From: Symbiodinium microadriaticum
Lineage: Eukaryota > Sar > Dinophyceae > Suessiales > Symbiodiniaceae
Assembly (NCBI GenBank): GCA_001939145.1
Contig: LSRX01000066.1
Location: forward strand, 786,929 to 850,928
Length of the DNA: 64,000 bases
Reading direction: 5' to 3'
Shown: positions 35,268 through 47,995 of the stretch, piece by piece
Layout of the letters: each line of letters opens with the position of its first letter
Numbering within the stretch: position 1 is the first letter of the stretch
Notes under the pieces: model-generated
The model's input: the letters and a program-made list of their open reading frames with translations, nothing else
Told to the model about the DNA's origin: nothing
Databases searched by the model: none
Translations under genes and position numbers: made by a program

Positions 35268-36286
35268 ATGACGTCTCAGATCGCTCTATCAACCCGGCTG
35301 TGGCAGTGGCTTTTGTTCTCGCCGGGGCCATTCTACTTCTATCCCTGGAAGTCACTCGCGAATCATGTTGCTGGGGACTCCTATGCCGTTGGCTACCGTC
35401 ACTTTGCTGCAGGACACTACGGCCGTATTAACCTCGCGCTCCACTGCGTGGCACTTTTCATTCAAACTTTTGGGAACTTCGGTTTACTGCGACATCTTGA
35501 TGTGATGCTGCCGATGTCTTTCGCAAAACTTGGGATCTTTAGCTCTGGATCCGTAGCAGCTTGGCTCGCCTGCCTTTGCTGGTCCCCAGCTCCCTTACTG
35601 GCCCGGCTCGCAAGCTGTGCTTCCTTGGCCTTCGCCTTCCGCTTCTCGCCTCTGGCCACGGTGGAGCGCTTTGAGGCCGCGGCTCCCGGAGCTATGGTCC
35701 TGGCCCTCACCTGGGCACAGGCCACTGCAAGGAGGCCCATCCATAGGAAGGCCTATGAAAGGGGGCTGCTCATCATGGCTGGATGGTATGCAGCCTGGGC
35801 TCTTCTAAGGCGGACATGTGGCAAGAAGCTGCAAGACCAAAAAATCCAGATCCGTTGTGCCGTGCTCGGTTTCCTCAGCTTCATGGCGCTCCGGAAGAAC
35901 CCCTTGAAACCTGTGGTGGTTCTGGGCTCCTTGGTGTGTCGGTTGGCTTCCACACTCACCGATGACCCAATCCTTTACTACCTGAGCTATGCCTTCACTG
36001 GGTCCCTCTTCCAGGGCATCGCCCATGGCCTCACAGCCGAAGAAGCAACTCTGGAAGCCCTGGAACGACAAAGTGGCTTGGTGCCAGCGCCTGGTAAATT
36101 TCTACAACTCTTCAACCATGCATCACTTTAAATGCTATTGTCCGTATACCCCCCCATCAAGCCTGCAGTGAAGGCGAGGCGGCCAAATTGCGCTACGAGT
36201 GGTCTCATGTTACCTTCTTCCCAGCTCTGCTCTTCCATACAGCGGCTTGGATGGACTCTGCTGGCACTTTTCTGATGCTTTATTGA
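35268..36286 (+). CDS. Mpo1/YGL010w-like (DUF962-like) membrane protein, 2 exons
   Basis: Exon 1 is 35268-36093 and exon 2 is 36174-36286, joined over an 80-bp GT-AG phase-1 intron with the next exon starting G. The product is 312 residues; starting at the upstream ATG 35244 would add eight. Several hydrophobic segments cover most of residues 55-275. A His/Asn cluster H45, H50, N55, H59 (pattern YRHFxxGHYxRxNLxLH) is followed far downstream by FQGIAHG (248-254) and EWSHVTFFPALLFH (284-297). This order resembles yeast Mpo1-type proteins, ER enzymes of phytosphingosine alpha-oxidation with Y-H-x2-N-x-N-x3-H, then FxGH and a C-terminal APxFxxxE segment. The similarity is distant, with an insertion between the two halves, so the family call is inference. 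The gene itself is well supported: a long frame in the same GC-rich codon style, with the terminal exon recovered in frame. Continuing in frame past the donor would end after six poor-quality codons. Confidence 0.7.
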
Positions 36287-37726
36287 GGTTACCTTGATTG
36301 CAACAGTCAACACACAAGACCTTAAACTAAAACCCCTAGACCTTAAAAACCCGCTGCTGTGCTTGCCTGGTTTGCGGCCGCAGTCCCCGAGGTGCAAGCA
36401 GCGGCCGCCAGAAACTTTAAGGTTAAGGCTTAAGGCATCCAGCCGTGCCTGGGCCGTACATCTGGGAGAGCTATGTAGAGGTGCTTGTCATCATTGTTGT
36501 TATTGGTTAGTGCTTCTGGTGTTGCTAGGCATTACAACCTGCTGTGGTTATGGTCATGCTTCCAGGAGGTACACAGACAGACAGACAGACAGTGAGTCAG
36601 CGAGCTACTGTAGCTGGCTAGATGGATTGCTCGATACATTGATAGACAGTTAGATAGATAGGTGGTAGGCAGGCAGGCAGGTAGATCGAGAGAAAGGGAG
36701 AGAGCGGATGGGCTTGCCCCTTGAGTCTGGGAGAAGAAGCCTGGGTCAATAGCTTAAGGGTCACAGGAGCGACCTTACAGTAATGTCTTACAGAGAATTA
36801 AAGACTTTTTGACAAATCACACCGGCTGAGGCTCCGGACATGCAGCTAGCTTTTGAGCTTCGGCGATGCCACTTCCCAGTTCCATGGGCGCAAGAGTAGT
36901 ATAGTTTCTTTTGTATGCAGGGAAGTTTCTGAGGCAGGATCCCGTCCGATCCTGAAGCGATCGTAACACGGAGGATCTCTCACAAGTGGCAACGCTAAAC
37001 ATCTGAGAAGTGCTTGACAAGCTTGCAAAATACTGCGTGCACCTCCATTCGCCCAGGGAGAGAACTGGCCCACCTCTACGGAAGTTCCGAAGCACAGCAT
37101 CAGCTGCAGAATCAGCAACGCAAGAAAGTGTAATGTTGAAGACTAATTAGATAGCTGCTTCTTTCTGTCTACATCGCGCTGTACGTGCGGCGCAGTACGT
37201 TACGCCCTGGTCCAGCCCTGCAGTACAAGCCATAAACCCTCCCCCACAATCCGCAGGATCTTGGCAGCAACACGGTGGAGCAGTGCCTGAACCGGTTAGA
37301 GGCGCTTCAAACTCGGCACGTGACTGGGGTAGGCTACTCAGAACTAGCATATGCGATCATGTTCGTACATTTTGCGTGCCAGAATATGCTGCAACAACAC
37401 TGCTCGATTCTGTCGTTTTGACTCATCTTCTACATGAAGCACCATGCCCTCGTAGTATAAGATGACTGTTTGTGCTGCTGTCTGTGGTCTTTTTCTAACA
37501 CTATGCATCATCGCCGTCAGCGGCAGGAGTAAAGCATCACAACCTGCAAAATGCAAGTTTAATGCATCATCGTAGCAGGAGCGATAGCAATAGCAGCACG
37601 AGTAGCGCCGCCCTGTCCCAGGGATGCATTTGCTTGCCTGCGTGGTTCTCTTGCCGGCTCGAGGGTTTCCAGGGGACCTAATTAGCTTTGTAGGGCCACC
37701 TTGGGGAGCGCTCCCCACGAAACGCC
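36287..37726. other. Intergenic, 1.4 kb
   Basis: Between two + strand genes. It includes short (ACAG)n (36575-36592) and (GATA)/(GGCA) tracts (36640-36690). No exon recognised. A candidate trans-splice acceptor region with several AGs lies at 37660-37700, just upstream of the next ATG. Confidence 0.5.
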
Positions 37727-40631
37727 ATGGCCCATGGAAACTTGTCCGACCTGATCTTCTTGGCCCTGGTCGGGGTCACCGCACAGTGGTTGGCCTACCC
37801 GGCCACCCTCTTCGAGGATTTGGGCCCCTTGAAGGCTGGGGTGCAGCTTTGGAGCTCTGGGGAGTCTCCCGATGAACTTCCCGAAATGCTCAGCCAGAAA
37901 CACCCGACTCACGAGCCCTCCTCCCGTGGAGGCACAGTTCAAGGCCCCGAGCCCGGACATGGACGCTCTCATCAAGTTTGGTGCAGGGCTGCTCCTCTTC
38001 TTGGGCATGACTTTCTCAGCGGTCAGTTGGAACCCTGCAACAGGGCTTAAGCATCCCTTACTTTGCAGTATTTGTGTGTTGGGTTTCGACGAGATCATTT
38101 CAGGAACCATTGTGCAGATGAAACATTACGACATGGACGGGGGTTAGTTTGCATTTGCAGCAGTTAGAATCCTGGAACTGCTGAATTGCAGCCCCACTTC
38201 TGCATAAACGACATAGTTAGCAAGCCTCGCACTAGACCTACCCTAAAAAGCTACGGCCTTGCAGATACGAGTTGGGCCACACCAGGTGAATGGAAAGATG
38301 GCCGGCTTCGGCGCCTTCATCACCATGGGCTACTTCATCTACAGCGTCTTCAAGGCGGACGGTGAGGTCTTCCTCCCGCGCTTGTTCTACGTCTATGCAG
38401 GGGTGATCCTCCTCGGGGCGTTGCACATCTTCGCGTTTCCCTCCAACCCCCTCCCGCCGAAGACCCCAGAAGTGAAGAACAACCACGGCAACTTCTCCGA
38501 CCTCATCGCCATCAGTTTGCTTGGTGTGGCTTTGTCTTGGTACTTCTATCCGGAGCACCTCTTTCAGGACTTGGGCCCCTTGAAGGCACAGTTCCGCAGT
38601 CAGTCCGCTGATCTGGCCACCCTGATCAAGTTCGTCGCAGGGCTCATGATCATCATCTCCTTGATGCTTTCCGGCGTCAAATGGCACCTCGCCAGCGGAG
38701 TATACACTTATCTTCGGAAACCGCATCCTGCTAGCCCGTGTCTAAGCTCTTCGGTCTCTGAGCGCGTTGCATGTCTGTCTTATGGCAGAGCACGCTGCAG
38801 ATAACTGGCCGTAATCGTCGCAAGCGCGTTCGGCTAACAGCGGAAGGTTATGGCTTCACTCTCCTGCCCGGACCGGTTGACACCCCTCCCCTCCCGCCAC
38901 CCTGAACGCAAATCCACCATGTATGTGTGTATGTGTATATATCATAATCATATATATATATATACATATGTACATTTATAGAAACACATTCATGGATACA
39001 TACATACATACATACATACATACATACATACATACATACATACACATGTATGTGTATATGTATCTCTCAATGTTTGCCTATTCACATCAACTCGTGTATG
39101 TAATATGTATGTCTATCGATCTATCTATCTATCTATCTATCTACCTACCTATCAATCAATCAGTCTATCTATCTATCTATCTATCTGTCTATCTACATAC
39201 ATACATACATACATACATACATACATACATACATACACGTGCGCATGTATGTCGATACGTGTGTGTACAGACTAGTATATACATATACTTGGTCGGTAGA
39301 TTACCACACACTATACTAGTTCATGCATGTTCTTTTGCATCACCTTGTCTTATACCAAGGCGTATCATATGATCTCAAGGCATAGCATGTCATCTTAGAA
39401 ATCTATGCGGTATTACTTTTCGCCGTGTTTTTTGTTCTGTGCTAGTCGTGGCTAGACTGCATCATGTTATGCAGCGTGTTACTGTATGCTATTACATTAT
39501 ACTTTTGTTGTATGTGCAGCCTGTGCATTATTTTGTTCAGTTCTGTCGCATTTAGTTGTAGTATGTTACGTTGCGTGGTATACAATTTCACTCATAGCGA
39601 GATGTGTTATACCGACTGCGAGTGTATCGTACTATGTACTGTTAGATAGCGTGTCTTGTTATGTTGTGTTGCAATATGTCTTGTTATTTTGCAATTACCG
39701 TATTCGGTCATATGTAAATATCTGCTGGTGTTGGTAGGAGTGTTTTTATATATGTTATATATATATATATGATCAGAATCATCTATGAAGGCGCGCGTGC
39801 ATATGTGCATCTACGTATGCATGTGCACTCGGGCATATGCGCACTCGTGCATGCAAGCATATGCAGACGACTGTGTGAGCATATGCATGTGTATAATGTA
39901 TGAATGTATTAGGGTAGGCAGATAGAAAGATCGATGAACAGGTAGGTAGGTCGGTAGGTTGGTCGGAAGCCAGGCCTGCAGGTAGGTCGGTAGGTAGGTA
40001 GACAGACAAATAGACAGATAGATAGAGAGATTGAGATGGAGAGATAGACCAGATAGACAAGCATTCTTGCACAACAAATACATACGCACTGACATACATG
40101 TATACATGCACATACATACATACATACATACATACATACATACATACACACACGGAGAAGTACAATATGTACATGCGCACAGACATACAGACACTCAGAC
40201 AAAAATACGTACATTCGTTCATGCATTCATGCATGCATGGTTGTAGCCTGTGTATGCGTTTGTAAAATTCTATCTATGTGTGTATGCACAGGAATCCCAT
40301 CAACGGCAAGCTCAGTGGCCTTGGAGGGTTCGTTGCCGCCGGCTACACAGCCTACAGCACGTACAGCGCAGACAAGGCTTGACGGCCCAAAGTACGAAAC
40401 CCTGGAAGCCCCCAAATACAGTGTAGCAGCCCTGGCAAAGGATTTAAAGCCTGAACTACATTCGAACTTCGAATCTGACACCCCGGCCTTTTGAAGGAGG
40501 TGTTTCTCCCACGACTTTTCTATGTTTACTCCCTGGTGATCTTCCTGGGAGCTTTGCACATCTTCGCCTTCCCTTCCAACCCCGTCGTGAAGAAGGACAA
40601 GAAGGAGAAGAAGGAGGGCAAGAAAGAGTGA
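37727..40631 (+). CDS. Tandem-duplicated four-helix membrane protein (5 exons)
   Basis: Exons 37727-37834, 37932-38036, 38286-38683, 40292-40376 and 40497-40631 sum to 831 nt: 276 residues plus TGA. All four introns are GC-AG with AG|G: 97, 249, 1608 and 120 bp. The protein is two copies of one module at a constant offset of 135 residues. HGNLSDLIFLALVG at residue 3 pairs with HGNFSDLIAISLLG at 138. EDLGPLKAQF pairs with QDLGPLKAQF, VNGKMAG with INGKLSG, and EVFLPRLFYVY...LGALHIFAFPSNP occurs in both. Each module has four hydrophobic helices. The C-terminus is a Lys/Glu tail. Intron positions differ between modules: GPLK|AQF is split only in module 1, AD(G/K)|EVF only in module 2, and the WNP site is shifted by two codons. 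I do not recognise the family; an integral membrane role is inferred. The start ATG at the head of module 1 is likely, though an upstream exon cannot be excluded. The third intron is filled with microsatellites. Confidence 0.85.
38924..39240. repeat. Compound (CATA)n/(CTAT)n microsatellite
   Basis: CATA arrays at 38995-39045 and 39195-39237 flank a CTAT array (39115-39190), with a TA run at 38950-38970. All lie inside the 1608-bp intron 38684-40291 of the four-helix gene. Confidence 0.95.
39740..40170. repeat. TA run, (GGTA)n, (GATA)n and (CATA)n tracts
   Basis: Further simple repeats in the same intron: TA at 39748-39770, GGTA/GGTC and GACA/GATA from about 39935 to 40060, and CATA at 40110-40150. 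They produce the long His/Thr/Tyr and Cys/Leu/Tyr frames here, which are not genes. Confidence 0.9.
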
Positions 40632-41309
40632 GGAGTCCGTGGGTCGGGTCGGACGATTTTGACCCTGAGCTAAGCTGAGGCCTCTTGGGCCGCAGTTGCG
40701 CATGCCGTCTTGCAGCTTTCGGGCATGCGCGAGGGCTGAGAATCATAACTGCATGATCTCACGAAAGACCACCCCTCACCTGATTGGGCAACAGCAAGGG
40801 GAGGGCAAAACGATCCGCTTTCTCGCCTGTTCTATTCTATTAACTGGCAGGCCTCTAGCCGGAAGTTGAATCATCCGAAGTCCTTTGTACCATCGTAAGT
40901 GGAGGAATTGTCTTCCAAGGAGATGCCTCCTCTCAGTCTTGCTCCTCCAGTTGTCAAGGTGGAAATTTTTTTGTCGACCAGCTGTCTCAAAGTTTCCTCC
41001 CCATGATCGGAACGGCTGTGCCGGAGAGGCCATCTTCGGGACCACTCAGGCTCAGAATAGGCAGGCACTCCGAAGGACAAGCCGGGCACTCCTAAGTCCC
41101 TGTACTTAGTGAACCAGTGAGCCCTCGACCTTGATACCCGCAAGACCCCTCGAAGAAAAGCAGCACAACTAAAGCAAGCAAAGCCGAAGTCCCCGAAGCC
41201 CATTCTTCGAGTCTACAGGCCTGCGGACCCCGTGGCTCCGAGCTCCTCCGAGCTGTGCCGGTGCAGGTGACCCCTGCTGTTTTTGCTCCTGCTGCCGCCT
41301 TTTCTGCTG

Positions 41310-41352
41310 CTGCTACTACTACTACTACTACGACGACGACGACGACGACGAC
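41310..41352. repeat. (ACT)n/(ACG)n microsatellite
   Basis: Trinucleotide run giving poly-Thr in one + frame within an Ala/Thr/Pro-rich open frame (41255-41578). The frame becomes Leu-rich further on, as expected for simple repeats, so translation is doubtful. Confidence 0.9.
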
Positions 41353-43399
41353 TCGTTGTGCACCTGCTGCTCCTGCTGCTACTCCTAAGGCTACTACCAT
41401 TACTCCTACTGCACTGCTACTGCTACTGCTGCTGATGCTGATGCTACTTTTACTACTGCGGCTACTGCTGCTAGCACTACTAGTCGTGTTGCTTATGGCC
41501 CTTATTGCTTCGAATAGCGTTGCTTACAATATATACCCCACCCCACAGATTCGTCGCATGGTCAGCTCAGCGTCATAATCACCATTGTTATTTACCGTAG
41601 CTGCATTGTCCAACTGTGTTCTGGTTTGTCGGGTCTCTGGAAGGGGGCGGGAAGGTCTAGCTTCTGCGATGGCATGGTATGCAAGACTCTGGACCTTTTC
41701 TTGCCAATAGCATGAACTTTCCCGGTACCCGCCTAGCATGAACCACGAACACCAACCTTTCAATCTGCAGATGTTGTTCGGCACTGAGTCTGCTCACAAC
41801 GAACGTCAGTATCGGCGACGGTCCGTGTTGCGGGATGCTGAAGCTAGAGCATGATATAGCATGATGTTGCAAAACAAACCTGACCCACACAGGTCGTGAC
41901 CAACGCTGCCTCACTTCCCAGACACAGAACACCCAAAGCACACATGAACCACGTGCAATTACTGTTGAGCCTGTCAGTGTTGGGTTTCGCAGCGGTAGAC
42001 AGAATCAGTAGCGGCCTGCAGGGCTTGCACGCGTTGCTGGTCGCAGCCATCCGGCGGAATGAGGACAGTGTCCATTCCGAGAGAAGACTAGCTGACTAGC
42101 AATGATTTTTCCCCAAGCAGTCGTGAATAGGGTCTTTGGATTTTTCAGAACGGTGCTCGTAGGCATAGGCCATAGCAGCGACCCTATCAGTTGCAATTCT
42201 AGAAACAATTACTTACAGCTGGAGCAGCAAGCGCAGCCATCGCAATCTTCAGCTTGATCGGCACTTACACTGAAGATGCACTCGGGCCGTTATCGCCGCT
42301 TGCAGCATCATTAGAATCCTTTTGGACCTTGCCTTTCCGGTGCTGAGATTGGGATTAGCACAGCAAGACTATCATTGCTCCTGGTTCATTTCACGAGAGC
42401 CGCCAATTCGAGATGCTGAGCATGAAACTCACAGACATCCTAAAGGCCCAACAATTCGTACTGATTTGGAATTTAGAGTCTACGGGGTGTCGGATTGCGA
42501 GGGTGGGTTCAGCATCTGTAGCTGACTTGTTACAACAACCAGAAGCTTTCCCTGTTCCAAACCACCGAAGCGGTTTGAATTTGGAGCGATCCCAGAAATC
42601 AAGACGTTTACCCTCAGCTTTCAGCACCCACAACAGCATACCAAGCGACTCCGGAAGCTTCGGGTTTCGGCGCGTGGTTTTCACGATTGCTGCAATCATC
42701 GGAAGAGCCCGGTAGTTTACCGATTCGATCAGCATGTGTAGCAAAGCTTCCCTGCCAGGGCCAGGAATCCAGCCAGCATCCGTACAGTAGTAGTTGCTGT
42801 CATCATGGTCTTTCTACGTCTTTCTTGCTAAACACGTAGTGCCCATACTTCCCGAAAGTACGTATCCTAGGGTCCTAGAGACCGTGCTTTCAGTTGACTG
42901 TCAGGGATCCGGGGTGCTTCTGCAACGCATCCTCCGATCTTGGGCGCCTTTGCTTGAGTGCTTTCGCGGTGTGCCTGGGGACATTACCGTCAGGTTCAGG
43001 CAGGGGAATGTCAGGATAAGCACATACTGTATGGGAAAAGAGGTTTAGAAATCAACTGGATGTTTATTCACACTGTTCATGCCAGCAACATGTTCGCCGA
43101 AAGCCTGACCAGGTAACGGTGCACGGAGAAAGTTGGCACTTTCATGGTAGGCCCCTACTGAAGCCCTAGTCTCTTATTGTGTTTGGGGTCGCTTTGTCTC
43201 GGAGTCTTGGGGGGCACTCATGAGTCATGGTATCATATCGGATGTCTTGTCTCTTGATAACCTGGTGTTCAGCAGAGTGTCCCCTATAGAAGCGAGTCCC
43301 AAAAGCACTATTTGCTGATATCTCTCAATCGTAGCAGTGCGCGCTTGCTTCGACTATTCGGGATCCTGGGATACTTTTCGATCTGTGGCTTGCTTTCAC

Positions 43400-43422
43400 C
43401 TCTCATGAGAACCTCATGAGAG
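43400..43422. repeat. Small perfect inverted repeat
   Basis: CTCTCATGAG and its complement separated by AAC: a 10-bp stem with a 3-nt loop. No T-run follows and no gene ends nearby, so a terminator role is not supported. Confidence 0.6.
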
Positions 43423-45375
43423 CACATCGTGGCTTCCAGGTTTGCCGGCTGCTAAACGAGCAAGACAGCATGGCCTTGCGCATCGCCGTTGAGCAGCGCA
43501 ACACGGAGGCCTCACTTCTGAGATGATGCACGACCCGCTACATTCCCGATAGGTTTCGACCGATGGGCGTCAAGCCACACGGCCGGCTGCAATAGGAAGC
43601 ATCTCGGGGCACAGATCGGTTCAGGCTGATTTCAATACGTCGCCCATTGCGCCTCGACTATAAGTGTTCTCGACGGCCGAAACTCAAACTCCAGAAACTC
43701 TTGGAACCCCAAGTGCTGGATCCTGGAAGGCACTACAGACGCTGGTGTCCCTAGGCCGGGCCGCATCGGGCGAGGGATAGTATTCCAAGTAGAGTAACAC
43801 TACGTAGTAGACTTGGAGCAACCATATACTAACTAACGTTATGACTATAAGGGTTACTTTTAAGCCCGTCATGGCAAAGGCTGGACCTTCCTGGCTCCCA
43901 GATTGTTGCCCAGCCGTTTTCCATGTTCTGATTAGTTAGTTAGAAGCAAACCCTACGAAGAGCTAGAATTTATAGTAGCAAGAACGGCTGGCTATAGTCG
44001 TACGGACTGTCGGACTTGGGAAGACGTATCGAGCTCGGCCGCACAAACTGCAGAATTCGCTTGCACCTCATCCATGCAGACTGCATTAGTAACCTCTCGC
44101 ACCCGTGTTCAAAAATCAATCGCAGCAATATTCATCACACACAATCAACAAACAACTGTGTATATACCGTGAATACATATACACAGACATACTCCCACAA
44201 ATACTCGGGTCTTTAACTGTTCATTTGTTTGGAAGGTGGCGTTTCCGCCATTCTGTCGGCCACAGCGCTCATGGAAGAGGTCGGTTTGTGTGGGGGCTAG
44301 GTTCAGGTTAGTGCTGTTTGCGTTTGATGAAAGCCCTCGAGTTGCGGAATTCTGGGCTTGCTTGGCTACTACCACGCCTTGAGAAATTGAAGCCAAACAT
44401 TCGGGAGAAACATGACGGGTCACGGGGTCGTACAGCCTGGACACTTCACAGCTACGCTGCTCAGGAGGGCCTCGGCGCCAGGCACGTTGCCAAGAAGGGG
44501 TGCGGATTGAAAACGTCGACGGTACGTATCTTGTGCAGAGGATGGTCGATGACTAGGATCGGATTGATGTTCGTCGTAGTAATGGCATTAGTAACAAGTG
44601 GCTGGTGCCAACAAGGTTCACAACAAACAACGAACGAGCACCCGCAATGACGACCACTGCAGTGCCGGCAGCCACAACAAAAACTCTGCTCAAACTGGAG
44701 CAGCCACAACAGCCACAACACAGCTGTAGCAGCATCATCAACGACAAAGCGACAAGTGGAAAGCAGCGATGTGGCCAACACCCTCCCCGTACGCATGGTA
44801 AAACACGGAAGACCGCAGTACTTTGCCAAACTCAGTTATCAGAGCCTCGGAACACAAGTTCTCCAGAAGCTGCAGCACCAGTACGAAGCAAGGTCTGCAG
44901 AAGTTTGAGTTGTTCGGTTTTGGGGCTGCGTTTCAGGAGGTTTAGGCATCCGATATATTGGATGATTGTTCGGTGGGACGGGCTTCATCTCAGCTGTCTA
45001 GGAGACCTCCAATCAAGGGATGATTGGCCTCGGCATTTTGTTTCAGACATTGGCGTGCTTCTCTAATCCCACTTCTCAGAAGCGCGCCAGGTACTGTTCC
45101 TCTGCATTTTCACGAGTCGCGGGCAGAGAGCTTAACAGCATCGGATGAATTACCAGAGCTTAGACATCCAGCACAGCACAGAGAACGAAACACGATCACC
45201 GAAAACCACATTTAATCAGACATAGGTCCAGTAGCCACAATCTCCTTCAGAGCCCTGTGGGGCGGACCTATTCCATACCAGGGGCTCGGAGGGGAACGAG
45301 TGCATCCTTTGCACTGTCGCAGCTGCGGGGGATGTGGAGACCCTGCCCGCGCCTGATGTTGGGGGGTGGGATTTA

Positions 45376-45448
45376 GAACAACTGGGTTCAGGGTTTAGGT
45401 TTCAGATCAACTGGGTTTAGGGTTTAGGTTTCAGAACAGCTGGGTTTA
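45376..45448. repeat. Tandem repeat containing telomere-like motif
   Basis: Two full copies and one partial copy of a unit of about 30 bp: A(A/T)CAACTGGGTT, then (C/T)AGGGTTTAGG, then TTTCAG. Each copy embeds a TTTAGGG-like core. Confidence 0.8.
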
Positions 45449-47438
45449 TAAGAATTAACTCTGAGGGTCTGTCTCCTCGGGTGGTTTCTCCGCAGAGTTT
45501 GCCACAGGAGGCTTAGCAAATCTCAGATCCTTCGTGGAGGTGCGGAGCTTCTAGGTATTGAACTTTTTTCCATAGCATGATCATTGATGGTAGGTCCCCT
45601 AGCAGAACCGCTTTAAAGCTCAAGCACCATGGTCAGACCTTCACGCCCCTACCTGACAGGCAAAACAATCAGGCGGGGACTGCGCTCTCTATCTGTTTCA
45701 ACGATGCCGAGGCACCTTTTGCTGGACCATCTCCGTGGTGGGGGCAGGACCTTCAAGTAGTGGCTTCCGGCATTCGGGGTTTCAAGCGTTGTGGAGTATA
45801 GCTTCCTGCGCCTTGTGCGCGTTGTGAGAGTCGAAACCAACCGTTTTGAAGGAGCATGATTGGAGAGATGAACATGCTGAATCCCGTGGCCTTGCGTCGG
45901 GCCAGCCATACCACCCTCCTACAGGCTAGTTGAATAAAGAGAGTGATGGCCCTTTCTTGAAGCTATAAGATGAGTAAGGTCTCTTCAAGCACAGGTCGCT
46001 GCAAATTGTAGTTCCTGCTGAAGGTACCTGTGACTCTACAACAATACTTCAAGCTTGAGATCCCAGGCTCTCTAAAAAGAATGCGGAGCCAAGCCCTGCG
46101 TGACTTGGAGGACCATCGAGGCCATGAAGAAGGTGCACACCTCAGCCTCAAGAGACAACTTAGGGTTGATGGTTCAAAGTTTTATGAAATCCACTTGAGA
46201 AGAAGTAGACGTTGTGCTTCCTGGACAAGCGGGCCTGCCCGGGTCGCCCAACAGCTGCATTCGGGGTGTAGGGAGGGAACAGAACCCGATGATGCCTTTC
46301 TCTTTCGGTCAGATCCAGGGCATGTGAGATCAGATCGCGGGTCACGGTCTTCAGTGACAAGCAATTTGGATGGAACGTTTCGGCTGTCGGGAATTGAGCT
46401 GAGGACCCTCTATATGCGGGCTCGTCCTTGCTAAGTAGGAAGGGAAAAAAAGCCCTATACGAACTAAACCCACGCATCCAAGGCCAGAGCCCTTGCGGCC
46501 CATCGTGGCTCGGGCCCCCGGGGAGCTTGCCAGGGCAGCCTTGGGTACATGTCGTTGGGTGCATGTGGGGTTTTGTGGCTCACAAACTTACCAGGGCTGT
46601 ACACGGAATTGTTGTCGGGTTCCTCTGAGATTTGTTACCAGGGTTTTATAGATCCCTTTGAGTTTAAGTTTTTGTTGCAGGGGTGTCGCTTTGGTCATTG
46701 AACCAGAGTTTAAAGGTTTAGGTTCAGCGTTTCAGTTTAGAGCTTCGCATGTGTAGGGGGTATAGGGTTGGGGACTGTATGCTAAGAGGTCTTCGAGTGG
46801 CAAGGGGTATCGGGCCGGGGTTATAGAGATAGCATGAGCAATGCATGCTTCTGGGAAACGGGTTGAAGGGGAGTTATCAGCGTAATAGGGCACCTGGGCA
46901 ACTAGCACGAGCTTTGATACACTGAATCTTCCTGGCCCACCGGATTCATTTGCCAGAAAACGTCGCCTCATAACGTGAGCCTCAGAGTTCGAGTGCACTT
47001 TCCACGCCCGGCGGAACTCGCAATGCACAAATATCTTCAAAACCTCATTTCCAGTGTCATCAGCTGCATCAACATCGTCGGGGCTGAAGCGAGCTATTTG
47101 GGGCAGGGCCAAAAAGCTTCAACTACCTCAAGCAGGGTTCCATGGTTGGGAATTGAGGCGTTTTGCAGGTCTCCTTTCGTTGCTCTCGGCCTCGGCCCTG
47201 AGGGTCTAAACTCTAAACCTGAACAACAGCTGTCGACAGTGGCATGCCAGGTCTCGATTCTCAGCCACAGATCCGTTTTTCTTTTCCAGAATGACGACGG
47301 CTGAGGCCATGTGGGCACCTTGAACCTCTTGGGGCGGCATTTGGTGCTCGACTGAGCTTCTTCGACTTCTGCCGCGGGCTGTTGTTTCAAGTGTTTCATG
47401 ATTGATCTTGTTCGCATGACCTGTTTTCTTTTTTCGAG

Positions 47439-47705
47439 CAGCTAGATATCATCGAAGCTGCTAGTGCTGGATCTGGTAGCGATGATGGTGCTGCTGCTGA
47501 TGATGATGATGATGGTGATGGTGAAGATGCTGATGATGAAGATTGTCACGATGATTGTGGTGGTGATGATGGTGGTGATGATGATGATGATGATGAAGAT
47601 GGTGATGGTGACGGTGACGATGATGGTGATGTTCATGCCGCTGATGATGTGTCTAAAGATTTCGTTGAGGATGGAGATGATGATGATGATGATGATGGTG
47701 CTAGC

Positions 47706-47742
<37 letters not shown>

Positions 47743-47995
47743 GTGATGGTGCTAGTGATGCTGGTGGTGGTGGTGATAGTCCTAAGGAGGATGACGATGA
47801 TGATGATGATTATGATGATGATGATGATGATGATATGATGGCGGCGATAGGGATGTTCATGGTTCTGATGGTGGTCTTGACGATGATGAAGATGATGGTG
47901 ATGATGATGCTGATGATGGAGATGGTCATGTTGATGATGGTGATGGTTCTGCTGTTGACGACAGTTGTGATGATGGTGATGTTTCGTGGTGATGA
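47439..47995 (+). other. Asp-rich (GAT)n reading frame
   Basis: A degenerate GAT/GGT array. The frame from CTA at 47442 begins LDIIEAASAGSGSDDGAAAD and then runs as poly-Asp with Gly, Ala, Glu and a few conserved-looking breaks (SKDFVED, SPKED). It is preceded by a pyrimidine tract ending CGAGCAG, a good 3' splice site except that the next base is C. At about 47834 the phase slips by one unit (GATATGATGG); after that the Asp frame continues in a different phase to TGGTGATGA at 47990-47998. It may be an exon of an acidic protein, or a coding-neutral microsatellite. No partner exon was found. Confidence 0.35.

Noticed and set aside
46732..47417. Minus-strand coding-like frames, possibly a two-exon gene
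   Set aside because: Composition is suggestive, but no family is recognised, the acceptor would be AG|C, and orientation is opposite to every supported gene. Left as unproven.
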